Shown here: positions 26,680-35,612 of the stretch, piece by piece | Layout of the letters: each line of letters opens with the position of its first letter | How positions within the stretch are numbered: position 1 is the stretch's first letter | Assembly: GCF_000473325.1 (NCBI RefSeq) | Contig: NZ_KI421513.1 | Location: forward strand, 2,241,217-2,305,216 | Direction of reading: 5' to 3' | DNA: 64,000 nt | DNA from: Leisingera caerulea DSM 24564 | GTDB lineage: Bacteria > Pseudomonadota > Alphaproteobacteria > Rhodobacterales > Rhodobacteraceae | Translations under genes and position numbers: made by a program | Notes under the pieces: model-generated | Database searches by the model: none | The model's input: the letters and a program-made list of their open reading frames with translations, nothing else | What the model was told of the DNA's origin: nothing

Positions 26680-27663
26680 TTAGCCTGCCATCAGCCGGGC
26701 CACATCCAGCATCCTGGCGGAAAAGCCCCATTCATTGTCATACCAGCCGAACACCCGCACCTGGGAAGCCCCCGCCATACGGGTTTCCGGCCCGGCGATC
26801 ACCAGCGACTCGGTCCGCGCGCGCAGGTCGGAAGACACCAGCGGCATATCGGTCCAGCCCATCACCTTGGAGGCCGCCACCCCTTCGCGCAGGGCGGCGG
26901 CGAACTCTGCCTCGCCCATCGGGGTCTTGAGCTGCGCCACCAGATCCACCGCCGACACGCTGGCCGTCGGCACCCGCACCGCGGCGCCGCTCACCCGGCC
27001 CTTCAGATGCGGCAGCACCTCGTCAATCAGATGCATGGCTGAGGTTGTCGTCGGCACCATCGACTGCGCGCCGCCGCGCGAGCGCGCGAAATCGCCACGC
27101 GGCGCGTCCACCATCGGCTGCGAGTTAGTGTAGCAATGGATCGTGGTCATATGCGCGGTATCAATGCCGGCAATCTGGTCCAGCAGCTTGACCAGCGGCG
27201 TCAGCGCGTTGGTGGTGCAAGAGGCATTGGAAACAATGCGGGTATCCCCCAACGCCTCCTCGTTGGCACCCAGCACCATGGTCAGCTCAGCCGCGGGGGA
27301 GGGGCCGGAGATCAGCACCTTGGCGGCGCCCGCCTTCAGCCCGCGCTCCGCCACATCGGATGTCCGGGCGATGCCGGTGCATTCCAGCACCAGGTCGACG
27401 CCGCCCAGATCCACCTTGGTCAGGTCGGGCTCATGGCTGACCGGAATGCTGCGGCCCATCACCTGCAGCGCATCGCCGCCGTGCTCCACCGGATGGGCAA
27501 AAGGGCCGAACGTGCTGTCGTACTGGAACAGATAGGCGCACATATCCAAGGGCGCGATATCATTGATCCGCACCACCTCGATGCCGTCTCCGCGCGAAGT
27601 GGTCAGAATCTGGCGCAGGATGGCGCGGCCGATGCGGCCGAATCCGTTGATAGCAAGTTTCAT
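26680..27663 (-). CDS. gap: glyceraldehyde-3-phosphate dehydrogenase, type I
   Basis: 327 residues from the ATG at 27663; a TTG two codons earlier is possible. Converts glyceraldehyde 3-phosphate to 1,3-bisphosphoglycerate with NAD. Seen: the Rossmann start INGFGRIGRAI, the active-site SNASCTTN with Cys149, HCYTN with the catalytic His, and the C-terminal WYDNEWGFS. Length is normal. No other glycolysis gene is adjacent, so this may be a second, non-operonic copy; erythrose-4-phosphate dehydrogenase is a less likely alternative. Confidence 0.93.
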   Translation of the reverse strand: MKLAINGFGRIGRAILRQILTTSRGDGIEVVRINDIAPLDMCAYLFQYDSTFGPFAHPVEHGGDALQVMGRSIPVSHEPDLTKVDLGGVDLVLECTGIARTSDVAERGLKAGAAKVLISGPSPAAELTMVLGANEEALGDTRIVSNASCTTNALTPLVKLLDQIAGIDTAHMTTIHCYTNSQPMVDAPRGDFARSRGGAQSMVPTTTSAMHLIDEVLPHLKGRVSGAAVRVPTASVSAVDLVAQLKTPMGEAEFAAALREGVAASKVMGWTDMPLVSSDLRARTESLVIAGPETRMAGASQVRVFGWYDNEWGFSARMLDVARLMAG

Positions 27664-27784
27664 GCGCAATCTATGGCAGGCGCGCTTGGACCGCTCAATC
27701 CATGCTCCCCGGGAAAATGATCACATTTCCCAAGAGGATGTTTCAGAAAAAGGCGGCAAAACCGCACAACCGTCAGACGCGGCG

Positions 27785-28099
27785 TTATTTGCGGCAAATG
27801 ACTTGCGCGTAATAGGTGCCGGTGATCGTGCGCACCATTGTATCGAGATTGACGCTGCAGCCGGTGGCCGCCCGTATGGCCCGCACCGCCTGCCGGGCCG
27901 TCAGCACCGCGGGCGGGCGGAAGGCCAGGTGCTCCAGGTTCATCCGCGTGGCGCTGTAGCGGCCCGTTGTGCCCTCGACCGGCACCACCAGCCAGTCACG
28001 GCCCAGAACGCTGACCTTGATGCCTTCCACGCCTTTTGCGGACGCGGTGGGCGCAAGCGCGGCACACAGGGCCGCGGCCAGTGCAGTCTGTTTCCTCAT
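27785..28099 (-). CDS. small secreted protein of unknown function
   Basis: 104 residues from the ATG at 28099 with AGGAG upstream. A typical signal peptide (KQTALAAALCAALAPTASA) gives a mature protein of about 83 residues with two cysteines (CSVNL and VICRK), which could form a disulphide. No known domain recognised. The larger open frame upstream of this ATG is not signal-like and is unlikely to be translated. Confidence 0.7.
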   Translation of the reverse strand: MRKQTALAAALCAALAPTASAKGVEGIKVSVLGRDWLVVPVEGTTGRYSATRMNLEHLAFRPPAVLTARQAVRAIRAATGCSVNLDTMVRTITGTYYAQVICRK

Positions 28100-28166
28100 C
28101 GAAATGCTCCTGCGGGAAATGCCTGCACTCAGCCTAGCGCAGACCCGGCGCAAAGCAAGACGCCCC

Positions 28167-28943
28167 TTACAGGTGGTCCACCGCCTCTGCCTGACGTAGC
28201 TCGGCGGCGCATAGCTGCAGCCCTCGCAGAAGCCGCTCGGCATCTGCCTGCGGCTGCCGCCCGTGCGGGGCAGAACAGCCCGCCACGATCGGCGTCTGGC
28301 CCGGGCGCGACACTGGCACCGCATAGCCGGTAATCCCGGCCTCAAACTCGCTGTCGGTCAGGCAATAGCCCTGTTCGCGCGCTTGGGCGACGCGGTCCAG
28401 GATGGCAGCAGGGTCGGCCAGCGACTGGCTGGTGTGGTGCGGGATATCTGTTTCTGCCAGTACCGCCGCCGCATCCTCCTCTGGCAGGCCGGCCAGCAGC
28501 ATCCGCCCCAGGCTGGTATGGGCCAGCGGAATGTGCGAGCCGGCAGTGAAGCCATAGGTGATATGGCCGTGATCGACGGTTGATTGCGCCAGCAGCAGCA
28601 CCCGGCCCTGGTCCAGCATCGCCAGTGTCACCTCGATCTCCATTTCCCGGGCGTGGCGGTTCAAAACCGGCTGCACCCGGCGGCCGAACTGGTTGGCCTG
28701 CAGGAAACCGCCCGCCAGCGCCAGCACCCGGGGCGTCAGCGACAGCATCCGCCCGTCCTGGCGCAGATAGCCCGCCTGCACCAGCGTGAGCGCCCCGCGC
28801 CGGGCGGTCGCGCGGTCCTGGCCGGTGCGCCGGGCGATTTCGGCCAGGGTCAAGCTGGGCGTGGCCGCATCAAACACCGCCAGAACCGCCAGCCCTTTGG
28901 CAAAGCTCGACGAAATATTCCTGTCCTGTTCCACCGCTGTCAT
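28167..28943 (-). CDS. IclR-family transcriptional regulator
   Basis: 258 residues from the ATG at 28943. The N-terminal winged helix (KGLAVLAVFDAATPSLTLAEIARRTGQDRATARR) is followed by the IclR effector domain, with the SLGRMLLAGLP segment near 140 and a C-terminal EFEAGITGYAVPV stretch. Divergent from a glutamine-synthetase-family gene, which it probably controls, presumably through the operator-like repeat at 29016-29030. Its effector is unknown. Confidence 0.9.
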   Translation of the reverse strand: MTAVEQDRNISSSFAKGLAVLAVFDAATPSLTLAEIARRTGQDRATARRGALTLVQAGYLRQDGRMLSLTPRVLALAGGFLQANQFGRRVQPVLNRHAREMEIEVTLAMLDQGRVLLLAQSTVDHGHITYGFTAGSHIPLAHTSLGRMLLAGLPEEDAAAVLAETDIPHHTSQSLADPAAILDRVAQAREQGYCLTDSEFEAGITGYAVPVSRPGQTPIVAGCSAPHGRQPQADAERLLRGLQLCAAELRQAEAVDHL

Positions 28944-29015
28944 CTGCGCCGCCAAACCTTTTCTCGAAATGCTGCCGCCCGATCCGGCGGCTTTTGTACG
29001 AATAATGCACACATT

Positions 29016-29030
29016 GTTCGCTTTGCGAAC
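29016..29030. promoter_or_regulatory. candidate IclR operator
   Basis: GTTCGC, TTT, GCGAAC is a perfect 6-bp inverted repeat in the 215-bp divergent region between the IclR gene and the ligase gene. A looser half-site pair (TACGAA, TTGTTCG) overlaps it. IclR-type operators are commonly short palindromes in such positions. Confidence 0.5.
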
Positions 29031-29158
29031 GCTGTCAAGCCGTGAAACCTCCGTAATATCCGGATTACGCAACGGGTTACCGGGGAATTGGGCCGCGGGC
29101 TGGACGCTGGGGGTAATTCCGGTGCAATTTCAACCCGCTCTGCATCAAGAGGCCGCCC

Positions 29159-30607
29159 ATGGCACAAGACTTCACATCCGGCAAACTGGCCCGTCTGGGG
29201 CTGCTCAGCGCAGAGGACTGCCGCAAGGCGGCGGAGATCACCGCCCGCGCGCAGTTCGACGGGATCGAGACGGTGCGGGTGCTGTTCCCGGACCAGCACG
29301 GTCTGCTGCGCGGCAAGACGGTCATGGCGGAGGCATTTGCCAGCGTCTTTGAGCGCGGCTTGAATGCGCCTGCAACCCTGCTGCTCAAGGACACCTCCCA
29401 CCGCAACGCCTTTCCGGTGTGGGAGGGCGGCACCGGCCTGGCCGGGCCGATGCAGGGCGCAGGCGACGTGCTGCTGGTGCCGCGCCCGGACACCTTCCGC
29501 GCGCTGCCCTGGTCCGGCCATTCGGCTTGGATCTTCTGCGAGCCGGTCTTCCCGGACGGCCAGCGGATCCCCTTTGCCTCCAGTGCCGTGCTGCAGCGGG
29601 CGGTGGACCAGCTGGCGGGGCAGGGGGTGGCGGCCACCTTCGGGCTGGAGGTGGAATTCCATATCTTCGAGCTGGCGGACAAATCCGCCGCCCACGAACA
29701 GGCAGGCCGCCCCGGCGTGCCGGTTCAGACCCGCAACCTGACACAGGGCTATCAGTACCTCACCGAAACCCGTTATGGCGAGGTGGAGGGCGTGCTGGAC
29801 CTGTTGCGCCGCAACGCCCAGAAACTGGGCCTGCCGGTGCGCTCCGTGGAGATCGAGATGGGCCCCAGCCAAGTGGAGTACACCTTTGCCCCCGACAGCG
29901 CCATGGCCCAGGCGGACGCAATGGTCATGTTCCGCACCATGGTCAAGGAGGTCTGCGCCCGCAATGGCCTGCACGCCAGCTTCATGGCCAAGCCGCGGCT
30001 GGACAATGCCATGGCCAATGGCTGGCACGTGCACCAGTCGCTGCAGGACCTGGCGACAGGGCGCAACCTGTTCATGCCGGAAACCGCCGGGATGCTGACC
30101 CCGCCCGCCAGCGCCTGGATGGCTGGTTTGCTGAAATACGCCTCTGAAACTTCGCTGCTGATTGCGCCGACGGTGAACAGCTACAAGCGCTACCTGCCGT
30201 TCCAGCTGGCCCCCAGCCGGATCGGCTGGGGTGTGGACAACCGCGGCGCCATGCTGCGCGCGCTGATGCAGCCCCATGACCCCGCCAGCCGGATCGAAAA
30301 CCGTGCACCGGACAGCTCCGCCAATCCCTATTACGCGCTGGCCGCCCAGATCATTGCAGGCGCGGCGGGGATCAGCGAAGGGCTGGAGGCCCCGAAACCC
30401 ACCTTGTTGCCCTACAGTGAGGACGCGGAGCGGTTGCCGCGCTCGCTGGGCCAGGCGCTGGAAGGATTTGCAGGATCTGCCCTTTGCCGCGAGGCGCTGG
30501 GGGAGGATACCGTGGACTACCTCCTGCAGCTCAAGCAGTTTGAATGGGAGCGCTACCTCGACACCGTCAGCGAATGGGAGCAGGCCGAGTATTTCAACCT
30601 GTTCTGA
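29159..30607 (+). CDS. glutamine-synthetase-family ligase
   Basis: 482 residues. ATP-dependent ligase of the GS fold. The N-terminal beta-grasp part has VRVLFPDQHGLLRGKTV; the catalytic domain has the GLEVEFHIF metal motif near 163, VEIEMGPSQVEYTF, NGWHVHQSL, and the ATP loop NSYKRYLPFQLAPSRIGWG, followed by RIENRAPDSSANPY. It lacks the long adenylylation-loop features of GlnA and is closer to GlnT/PuuA-like enzymes that couple glutamate to an amine. The divergent IclR gene suggests an inducible catabolic role. Substrate not predictable from the sequence. Confidence 0.88.
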   Translation: MAQDFTSGKLARLGLLSAEDCRKAAEITARAQFDGIETVRVLFPDQHGLLRGKTVMAEAFASVFERGLNAPATLLLKDTSHRNAFPVWEGGTGLAGPMQGAGDVLLVPRPDTFRALPWSGHSAWIFCEPVFPDGQRIPFASSAVLQRAVDQLAGQGVAATFGLEVEFHIFELADKSAAHEQAGRPGVPVQTRNLTQGYQYLTETRYGEVEGVLDLLRRNAQKLGLPVRSVEIEMGPSQVEYTFAPDSAMAQADAMVMFRTMVKEVCARNGLHASFMAKPRLDNAMANGWHVHQSLQDLATGRNLFMPETAGMLTPPASAWMAGLLKYASETSLLIAPTVNSYKRYLPFQLAPSRIGWGVDNRGAMLRALMQPHDPASRIENRAPDSSANPYYALAAQIIAGAAGISEGLEAPKPTLLPYSEDAERLPRSLGQALEGFAGSALCREALGEDTVDYLLQLKQFEWERYLDTVSEWEQAEYFNLF

Positions 30608-30804
30608 GCAGCCGCGGGGCCGCCGTGGGATGCGCAAAAAATCTATCCATTCCGGGATTGCCGTCTTGATCGCCAGCCCCGCCCATTGATAGCGTACACT
30701 CGCGTATGCAGGACCTGCCCGCGCCGGCCTCCTGCCATCCGCGGCCCATTTCCGGCGGCCTCAACCTATTCAAAACCCACGCCTCTTCGAAGGAAAATAC
30801 CCCC

Positions 30805-31164
30805 ATGAAATATACCGAGGAACACGAGTGGCTGCTGCCCGAGGACGATCTGATCACCGTCGGCATCACCGCCCACGCCGCCGAACAGCTGGGCGAAGTG
30901 GTCTATGTCGAACTGCCGGAGCCGGGTACCGAAGTCTCCAAGGACGACGAGATCGTGGTGATTGAATCGGTCAAGGCCGCCTCCGACATCCTGGCGCCGC
31001 TAGACGGTGAGATCGTCGAGGTGAACGAGGCGCTGGCCGATGATCCCGGCAAGGTGAACGAGGATCCGGAAGGCGGCGCCTGGTTCTTCAAGATCAAGCC
31101 CTCCGACCTGTCGCCGATGGACGACTACATGGATGAAGCCGGCTACAAGGATTTCATCTCCTGA
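30805..31164 (+). CDS. gcvH: glycine cleavage system H protein
   Basis: 119 residues from the ATG at 30805 with AAGGAAAA upstream. A lipoyl carrier that shuttles the aminomethyl group between GcvP, GcvT and the lipoamide dehydrogenase. The lipoylation motif VIESVKAASD places Lys57 as the modified residue; the sequence starts KYTEEHEWL as expected. Neither gcvT nor gcvP lies in the window, so it is either an orphan or a second copy. It may be cotranscribed with the ligase gene 197 bp upstream. Confidence 0.93.
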   Translation: MKYTEEHEWLLPEDDLITVGITAHAAEQLGEVVYVELPEPGTEVSKDDEIVVIESVKAASDILAPLDGEIVEVNEALADDPGKVNEDPEGGAWFFKIKPSDLSPMDDYMDEAGYKDFIS

Positions 31165-31172
31165 TGAATCCT

Positions 31173-31197
31173 GCCTGCTGCGGGCCCCGCAGCAGGC
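31173..31197 (+). terminator. hairpin after gcvH
   Basis: A perfect 11-bp stem, GCCTGCTGCGG / CCGCAGCAGGC with a GCC loop, starts 8 bases after the gcvH stop. It lacks a T-run, so it may stabilise the transcript end or attenuate read-through into the next gene rather than act as a full intrinsic terminator. Confidence 0.5.
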
Positions 31198-31302
31198 TGC
31201 GCGTGGCGGCGATCACGATCCCGCCATCCCCCTATGCACCCGCCGGTTGCGGGCTACTATCCGGTCATCGCCAACAGACCCATGCTCCGCAGGAGGTGCG
31301 CC

Positions 31303-32019
31303 ATGACCGGATTTACAGGGCTCAAGGCCCTTTTCATCAACACATCGCTGAAAAAGGAAGGCAGCAAAAGCCACACCCTCCTGCTGATGGAGGCATCCTC
31401 CGCCATCATGGAAAAGAACGGTGTCGCGGTGGAGCATCTGCACATGCTCGACCACCAGGTGCCGCCCGGCGTCTACCCGGACATGACCGAACAGGGCTGG
31501 GACCGCGACGACTGGCCCAGGATCTGGGAGAAGGTGAAGGCGGCGCAGATCCTTGTGATCGGCACCCCGCTCTGGCTGGGCGAGGAAAGCTCTGTCTGCC
31601 GCGTTCTGATCGAACGGCTGTACGGGATGAGCGGCGAGTTGAACGATAAGGGCCAGTCGATCTTCTACGGCAAGACCGGCGGCACCGTCATCACCGGCAA
31701 CGAAGACGGTATCAAGCACACTGCGATGACGATCTGTTACGCGCTCAGCCACCTCGGCTTCACCATCCCGCCGCAGGCCGATTGCGGCTGGATCGGCGAG
31801 GCCGGGCCGGGGCCATCCTATGGCGATGAGGTGGAGGGCAAGCCCGCAGGTTTTGAAAACGAGTTCACTCAGCGCAACACCACCATCATGACCTGGAACC
31901 TGATGCACCTGGCGGCCATGCTGCGCGATGCGGGCGGCTACCCGAACGAGGGCAACGACCGCAACGCCTGGTCGGCGGGCTGCCGGTTCGACTATGAAAA
32001 CCCGGATTACCGGTCATAG
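31303..32019 (+). CDS. flavodoxin-fold NAD(P)H-dependent FMN reductase
   Basis: 238 residues from the ATG at 31303 with a perfect AGGAGG site. The fold is that of the NADPH-dependent FMN reductase/flavodoxin family: the FMN phosphate loop NTSLKKEGSKSHT near 13-25, IGTPLWLGEESSVCRVLIERL and TGGTVITGNEDGIKHT. The protein is longer than the usual 180-200 residues owing to a C-terminal tail ending in ENPDYRS. Role unknown; oxidative stress or quinone reduction is a common use. Separated from gcvH by a hairpin. Confidence 0.8.
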   Translation: MTGFTGLKALFINTSLKKEGSKSHTLLLMEASSAIMEKNGVAVEHLHMLDHQVPPGVYPDMTEQGWDRDDWPRIWEKVKAAQILVIGTPLWLGEESSVCRVLIERLYGMSGELNDKGQSIFYGKTGGTVITGNEDGIKHTAMTICYALSHLGFTIPPQADCGWIGEAGPGPSYGDEVEGKPAGFENEFTQRNTTIMTWNLMHLAAMLRDAGGYPNEGNDRNAWSAGCRFDYENPDYRS

Positions 32020-32052
32020 ACGCAGCGTTGTGTCCGGGGCTGGCCCGGGAAT

Positions 32053-32116
32053 CCGCCTTGTTCCCTGCCGGAAACAAGGCGGTGCCTCCGGCGGGGATAT
32101 TTTCAGCCAGAAGAAG
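32053..32116. repeat. intergenic hairpin repeat, partial copy
   Basis: A 10-bp stem (CCGCCTTGTT / AACAAGGCGG, 32053-32082) is followed by GCCTCCGGCGGGGATATTTT and CAGCCAGAAGAAG. The hairpin plus GATATTT plus GCCAGA order matches the elements at 17382-17466 and 56127-56210, but the inverted second half is missing. Confidence 0.6.
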
Positions 32117-32193
32117 CAGGGGGACCTTGCCGTGACGAGCGGGCATGTGGACCTCTTGCAGCTGCAAAACCGATAAACAAAAGGAAGACGCCG

Positions 32194-32655
32194 ATGGACA
32201 CTTTTCAACTCCCGATTGAGGGCGCATGCCTGTGCGGTCAGGTGCAAGTCCGGGTGACGGCCCCGCCGCTTCTGACGCTCGCGTGCCACTGCCGCGACTG
32301 CCAGAAGCTTTGCGCAAGCGCCTATTCTCTGACCGCGATGTTTCCGGCAGAGGCATTCGCTGTCACCGGGGAGCTGGTGACAGGCGGGCGAAGGACCGAG
32401 CGCCGGCAGCACAACTTCTGCCCCAAGTGTTTGAACTTCCTGTTTTCACGTATTCAAGGCGCAGAGAGCCGGGTGAACTTGCGCACAACCGTGTTTGATA
32501 ACCCGGCCTGGTCCGAACCTTTCGTCGAATTGATGACAGAGGAAAAACTCTCATGGTCGCATGTTCCCGCCACGCATAGTTTCGCCCGGTTCCCGGAAAC
32601 GGCAGCCGAGCTCGAAGCCCTGATGGCGGACTATTCAAAGCGCCGGGGCCTCTAG
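32194..32655 (+). CDS. GFA-family zinc protein
   Basis: 153 residues. Family named for the glutathione-dependent formaldehyde-activating enzyme; most members have unknown substrates. Zinc-ligand motifs are present in the usual order: GACLCGQV, the ACHCRDCQ cluster and FCPKC. Normal length. The preceding intergenic region holds a repeat element; no operon partner is clear. Confidence 0.85.
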   Translation: MDTFQLPIEGACLCGQVQVRVTAPPLLTLACHCRDCQKLCASAYSLTAMFPAEAFAVTGELVTGGRRTERRQHNFCPKCLNFLFSRIQGAESRVNLRTTVFDNPAWSEPFVELMTEEKLSWSHVPATHSFARFPETAAELEALMADYSKRRGL

Positions 32656-32722
32656 GCAAGGCCGTTGTTCTCCAAGGGGCCAGCCTTCCGCAGGGGGTAA
32701 GAGGTGGACTGGCGTTGCCAGC

Positions 32723-33658
32723 TCAGTACCCGCGCTGCCGGTCCACCTCGTGCAGCAGGTCTTCCCCGGCCTCCAGCCGCCGGTAATTCTCCACCACGTC
32801 CTTGAGCGCATCACCCAGGTGCCAGCCCGACACATGCGGGGTGATGGTCACCTGCGGGTGCGTCCACAGCGGGCTGTCAGCGGGCAGCGGCTCCCGGCTC
32901 AGCACATCCAGCACCGCGTGGCCGGGGGTGCCGTTGACGAGCGCCGCCAGCAGCGCGGCCTCATCCACCAGATCGCCGCGGCCCGCATTGATCAGCGTGG
33001 CGCCGGGCTTCATCGCCGCCAGTGTGTCCGCATTGATCAGCCCGCGGGTGGCGGGGGTGGAGGGCAGGATCGAACAGACGTAATCGCATTCGCCCAGCAT
33101 CTGCTGCAGCGCCGCGTCGCCGTGGCGGCAGTCCACACCCTCGATTGCCTTGGGCGAACGGCTCCAGCCCAGCACCCGGAACCGCATGTCCCGCATCAGC
33201 CGCGCCGTCCTGCCGCCGATATGGCCCAGGCCCAGCACCCCCACGGTTTTTTCCTGCGGCCGTCCCGGTGCCAGCGGCTCCCAGGCGCTGCGGACCTGCG
33301 AGGCCGCATGCGCCGCCATGTTGCGCTGGCCGCGCAGCACATAGGCGAGGCAGTATTCGGCAATCTCATGCGCGGGTTCCTGCGGCTTCAGCCGGGCAAC
33401 CCGCACATGCGGCGCCAGGCTGGGATGCGCCACGATGGTCTCCACCCCGGCGCCAAGCTTCTGCACCAGCTGCAGGTTCGGCAGCCGGGCAGGCAGATCC
33501 CCCTTCAGCGCCGAGACCGCCAGCACCGTGATCTCTTCCAGCTTGCCGGGCGCGGAGAGGGGACGGATATCGGCGCCGGGGTCCAGCGACCGCAGTTCAT
33601 CCGCGAGTTGTTCTTCCGTGTACCAGCCGTCGTGTCCGATGCTGATCAGCACTGCCAT
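32723..33658 (-). CDS. ghrA: glyoxylate/hydroxypyruvate reductase A, D-2-hydroxyacid dehydrogenase
   Basis: 311 residues from the ATG at 33658, supported by AGGTGAG upstream; a GTG three codons earlier is less likely. Reduces glyoxylate or hydroxypyruvate with NAD(P)H. Seen: the nucleotide loop GVLGLGHIGGRTA, LINAGRGDLVDE with the substrate-binding Arg, and TPHVSGW with the catalytic His. The GHDGWYTEEQ start and the overall length match the GhrA branch. Confidence 0.87.
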   Translation of the reverse strand: MAVLISIGHDGWYTEEQLADELRSLDPGADIRPLSAPGKLEEITVLAVSALKGDLPARLPNLQLVQKLGAGVETIVAHPSLAPHVRVARLKPQEPAHEIAEYCLAYVLRGQRNMAAHAASQVRSAWEPLAPGRPQEKTVGVLGLGHIGGRTARLMRDMRFRVLGWSRSPKAIEGVDCRHGDAALQQMLGECDYVCSILPSTPATRGLINADTLAAMKPGATLINAGRGDLVDEAALLAALVNGTPGHAVLDVLSREPLPADSPLWTHPQVTITPHVSGWHLGDALKDVVENYRRLEAGEDLLHEVDRQRGY

Positions 33659-33760
33659 GGGGCTCACCTGCTTGCTATACGCGTCCTTGCGCCGGACTAA
33701 GCCACGGTCCGGGGCAGAGCGACAGCAGCTTTCCGCCCGCCGCTGCCATCCCCTGCCGTG

Positions 33761-34498
33761 TCAGTCCAGGCGCCGGACCAGGATCTGGTTGCCCTCGCCG
33801 CGCTTGGTCTCGAACAGCCTGAGCGAGGCAATAAGGTCGCTCAGCTTGCGCTTGCCATAGCTGCGGGTGTCGAAATCCGGCGAGGCGGCGGTGATGTACT
33901 GGCCGATCTGGCCCAGGGTGAACCACTCGTCGTCCTGGTCGATGGCGTCCATTGCCCGGATCACCAGCTTGGTCGGGTCTGCCAGCTCCGCCGGTGCGTC
34001 ATCGTTGGCGACCTCCGGTTTTTTGGCTTTGGGCTTGCCCTTGCCCGGGTCCTCCAGCAGGTTTTCAACATAGATGAACCGCTTGCAGGCTTTGACAAAG
34101 GCGGCGGGGGTCTTGCGCATCCCCATGCCGTAAACATCCAGCCCCTGTTCGCGGATGCGACTGGCCAGCCGGGTAAAATCGCTGTCCGAGGAGATCAGCA
34201 CAAAGCCGTCAAAGCGGCCCGAATGCAGGATGTCCATCGCGTCGATCACCAGCGCGATGTCAGAGGCATTCTTGCCGGTGGTGTTGGCAAACTGCTGGTG
34301 CGGGACAATAGCCAGCGCCGCCAGTTTCTCCTTGTTCCAGCCTTGAGGGCTGCCGCCCGCAAAATCGCCGTAAATGCGGCGGATGCTGGCCTCGCCGAAG
34401 GAGGCGATTTCCTCGAACATCGCCTCCGCATATTTGGCCGAGATATTGTCAGCGTCGATCAGGACAGCCAGAAGCGGCGGTTTTGTTGTGTTTGCCAT
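33761..34498 (-). CDS. NYN-domain nuclease-like protein with C-terminal OST-HTH/LOTUS domain
   Basis: About 245 residues from the ATG at 34498 (GAGG upstream); an in-frame ATG at 34516 is possible. Residues 5-150 form a PIN-like NYN domain with acidic residues in LIDADNIS, DIALVIDAMD and ISSDSDFTRL that match the metal-binding set. A basic Lys/Pro linker (GKGKPKAKKPE) leads to an OST-HTH-like domain (WFTLGQIGQYITAASPDFDT, YGKRKLSDLI). NYN proteins are predicted RNases and OST-HTH domains bind RNA, so RNA processing or decay is likely. Target unknown. Confidence 0.85.
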   Translation of the reverse strand: MANTTKPPLLAVLIDADNISAKYAEAMFEEIASFGEASIRRIYGDFAGGSPQGWNKEKLAALAIVPHQQFANTTGKNASDIALVIDAMDILHSGRFDGFVLISSDSDFTRLASRIREQGLDVYGMGMRKTPAAFVKACKRFIYVENLLEDPGKGKPKAKKPEVANDDAPAELADPTKLVIRAMDAIDQDDEWFTLGQIGQYITAASPDFDTRSYGKRKLSDLIASLRLFETKRGEGNQILVRRLD

Positions 34499-34664
34499 GG
34501 CGGAGTTGTGCCTCATTTGAGTGTGCCCGGCAGGGTGGCGGCACGGTTGCCTGCCATCAGCCCCTGCGGGATAGGTTGGGTTGAGTATGTGCAGCGCCCG
34601 CCAAGATGCAAGGGCGGCTTGCTGTGCGGAAACCGCCTGCAGCTGCCGGCCGGTGCGTAGGGGA

Positions 34665-34708
34665 GGGGGTGCACAAGGGGTGCACGGGTGGTGTACAGGG
34701 GGTGCCGC
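34665..34708. repeat. 11-bp tandem repeat, four units
   Basis: Four imperfect units: AGGGGGTGCAC, AAGGGGTGCAC, GGGTGGTGTAC, AGGGGGTGCCG. They sit in the 231-bp gap between the NYN gene start and the truA stop, which holds no gene that I can see. Confidence 0.6.
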
Positions 34709-34729
34709 CGGCTTCCGCTCAGCGGCGGC

Positions 34730-35497
34730 TCAGGCGAAGGGATCTTCCGGATAGCCCACCCGCGCCAGATACAGCCCGTGACCGGGGCAAACCGGTCCGC
34801 AGGCCGCACGGTCGCGGGCCTCCAGCGCGGCCTTCACATCCGCAGGCTCCCAGGCGCCGGCGCCGACCCGCTCTAGCGTGCCGACAAAGCTGCGGACCTG
34901 GTTGTGCAGGAAGCTGCGGGCACGCACATGGAAACGGATCTCCGGCCCTGAAAAGCCCTGAACCCGCTCCACCGTCAGCTCATCCAGCGTCTTGACGGGG
35001 CTGGCCGCCTGGCAGATCGAGGAGCGGAAGGTGGTGAAATCATGATTGCCAATCAAGTGGCCGGCGGCGTCCTGCATGGCGTCCGTGTCCAGGTCATGGC
35101 TCAGCTGCCAGACCTGGCCTGCGTCATGGGTGGCAGGCGCGCGGCGGATCAGGATGCGGAACAGATACTGCCGCTCCACCGCTGAAAACCGCGCGTGCCA
35201 GTCATCCTCAACCCGGGCGCAGTCCACAATGGCGACCGGATCGGGCTTGAGATGGTAATTCAGCGCCTCCGAAAGGCGGAACGGATCCCACTCCTTGGCT
35301 AGGTCGCAATGGGCGACCTGTCCCAGCGCATGCACGCCCGCGTCGGTGCGCCCGGCGGCGGCGATGGTGTGTTCCCCGGGTTCCAGCCGCGCCAGCGCAG
35401 CTTCGATCGCGCCCTGCACGGACGGCAGCTCCTTCTGCCTCTGCCAGCCGGCAAAAGGCTTCCCGTGGTATTCGACTTTCAAAGCAAAACGCGGCAT
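34730..35497 (-). CDS. truA: tRNA pseudouridine(38-40) synthase TruA
   Basis: 255 residues from the ATG at 35497, the normal length; the frame extends upstream without family similarity. Isomerises uridine in the anticodon stem-loop. Catalytic Asp52 lies in [14 protein letters not shown]; other landmarks are [12 protein letters not shown] at the start and [15 protein letters not shown] in the C-terminal half. Divergent from ycjX across about 115 bp. Confidence 0.96.
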   Translation of the reverse strand: MPRFALKVEYHGKPFAGWQRQKELPSVQGAIEAALARLEPGEHTIAAAGRTDAGVHALGQVAHCDLAKEWDPFRLSEALNYHLKPDPVAIVDCARVEDDWHARFSAVERQYLFRILIRRAPATHDAGQVWQLSHDLDTDAMQDAAGHLIGNHDFTTFRSSICQAASPVKTLDELTVERVQGFSGPEIRFHVRARSFLHNQVRSFVGTLERVGAGAWEPADVKAALEARDRAACGPVCPGHGLYLARVGYPEDPFA

Positions 35498-35612
35498 GGG
35501 CGGGCAAGTAGCAATGCAACAGGGCCGGGGCAAGTCCCGTCTGCACTCTGGTAAGCCGCCGGCCGGTTGCCTATCTTTGTGCGGGCAAGAACAGAGCAGG
35601 ATCAGGGCCTTG

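Noticed and set aside
28940..30637. 565-codon frame on the minus strand opposite the glutamine-synthetase-family gene
   Set aside because: Antisense to a gene with clear motifs and has no ribosome-binding site; only an apparent extension of the IclR region.
30608..30804. Glycine riboswitch before gcvH
   Set aside because: The 197-bp gap lacks the conserved paired cores I would expect, and gcvH alone is not diagnostic.
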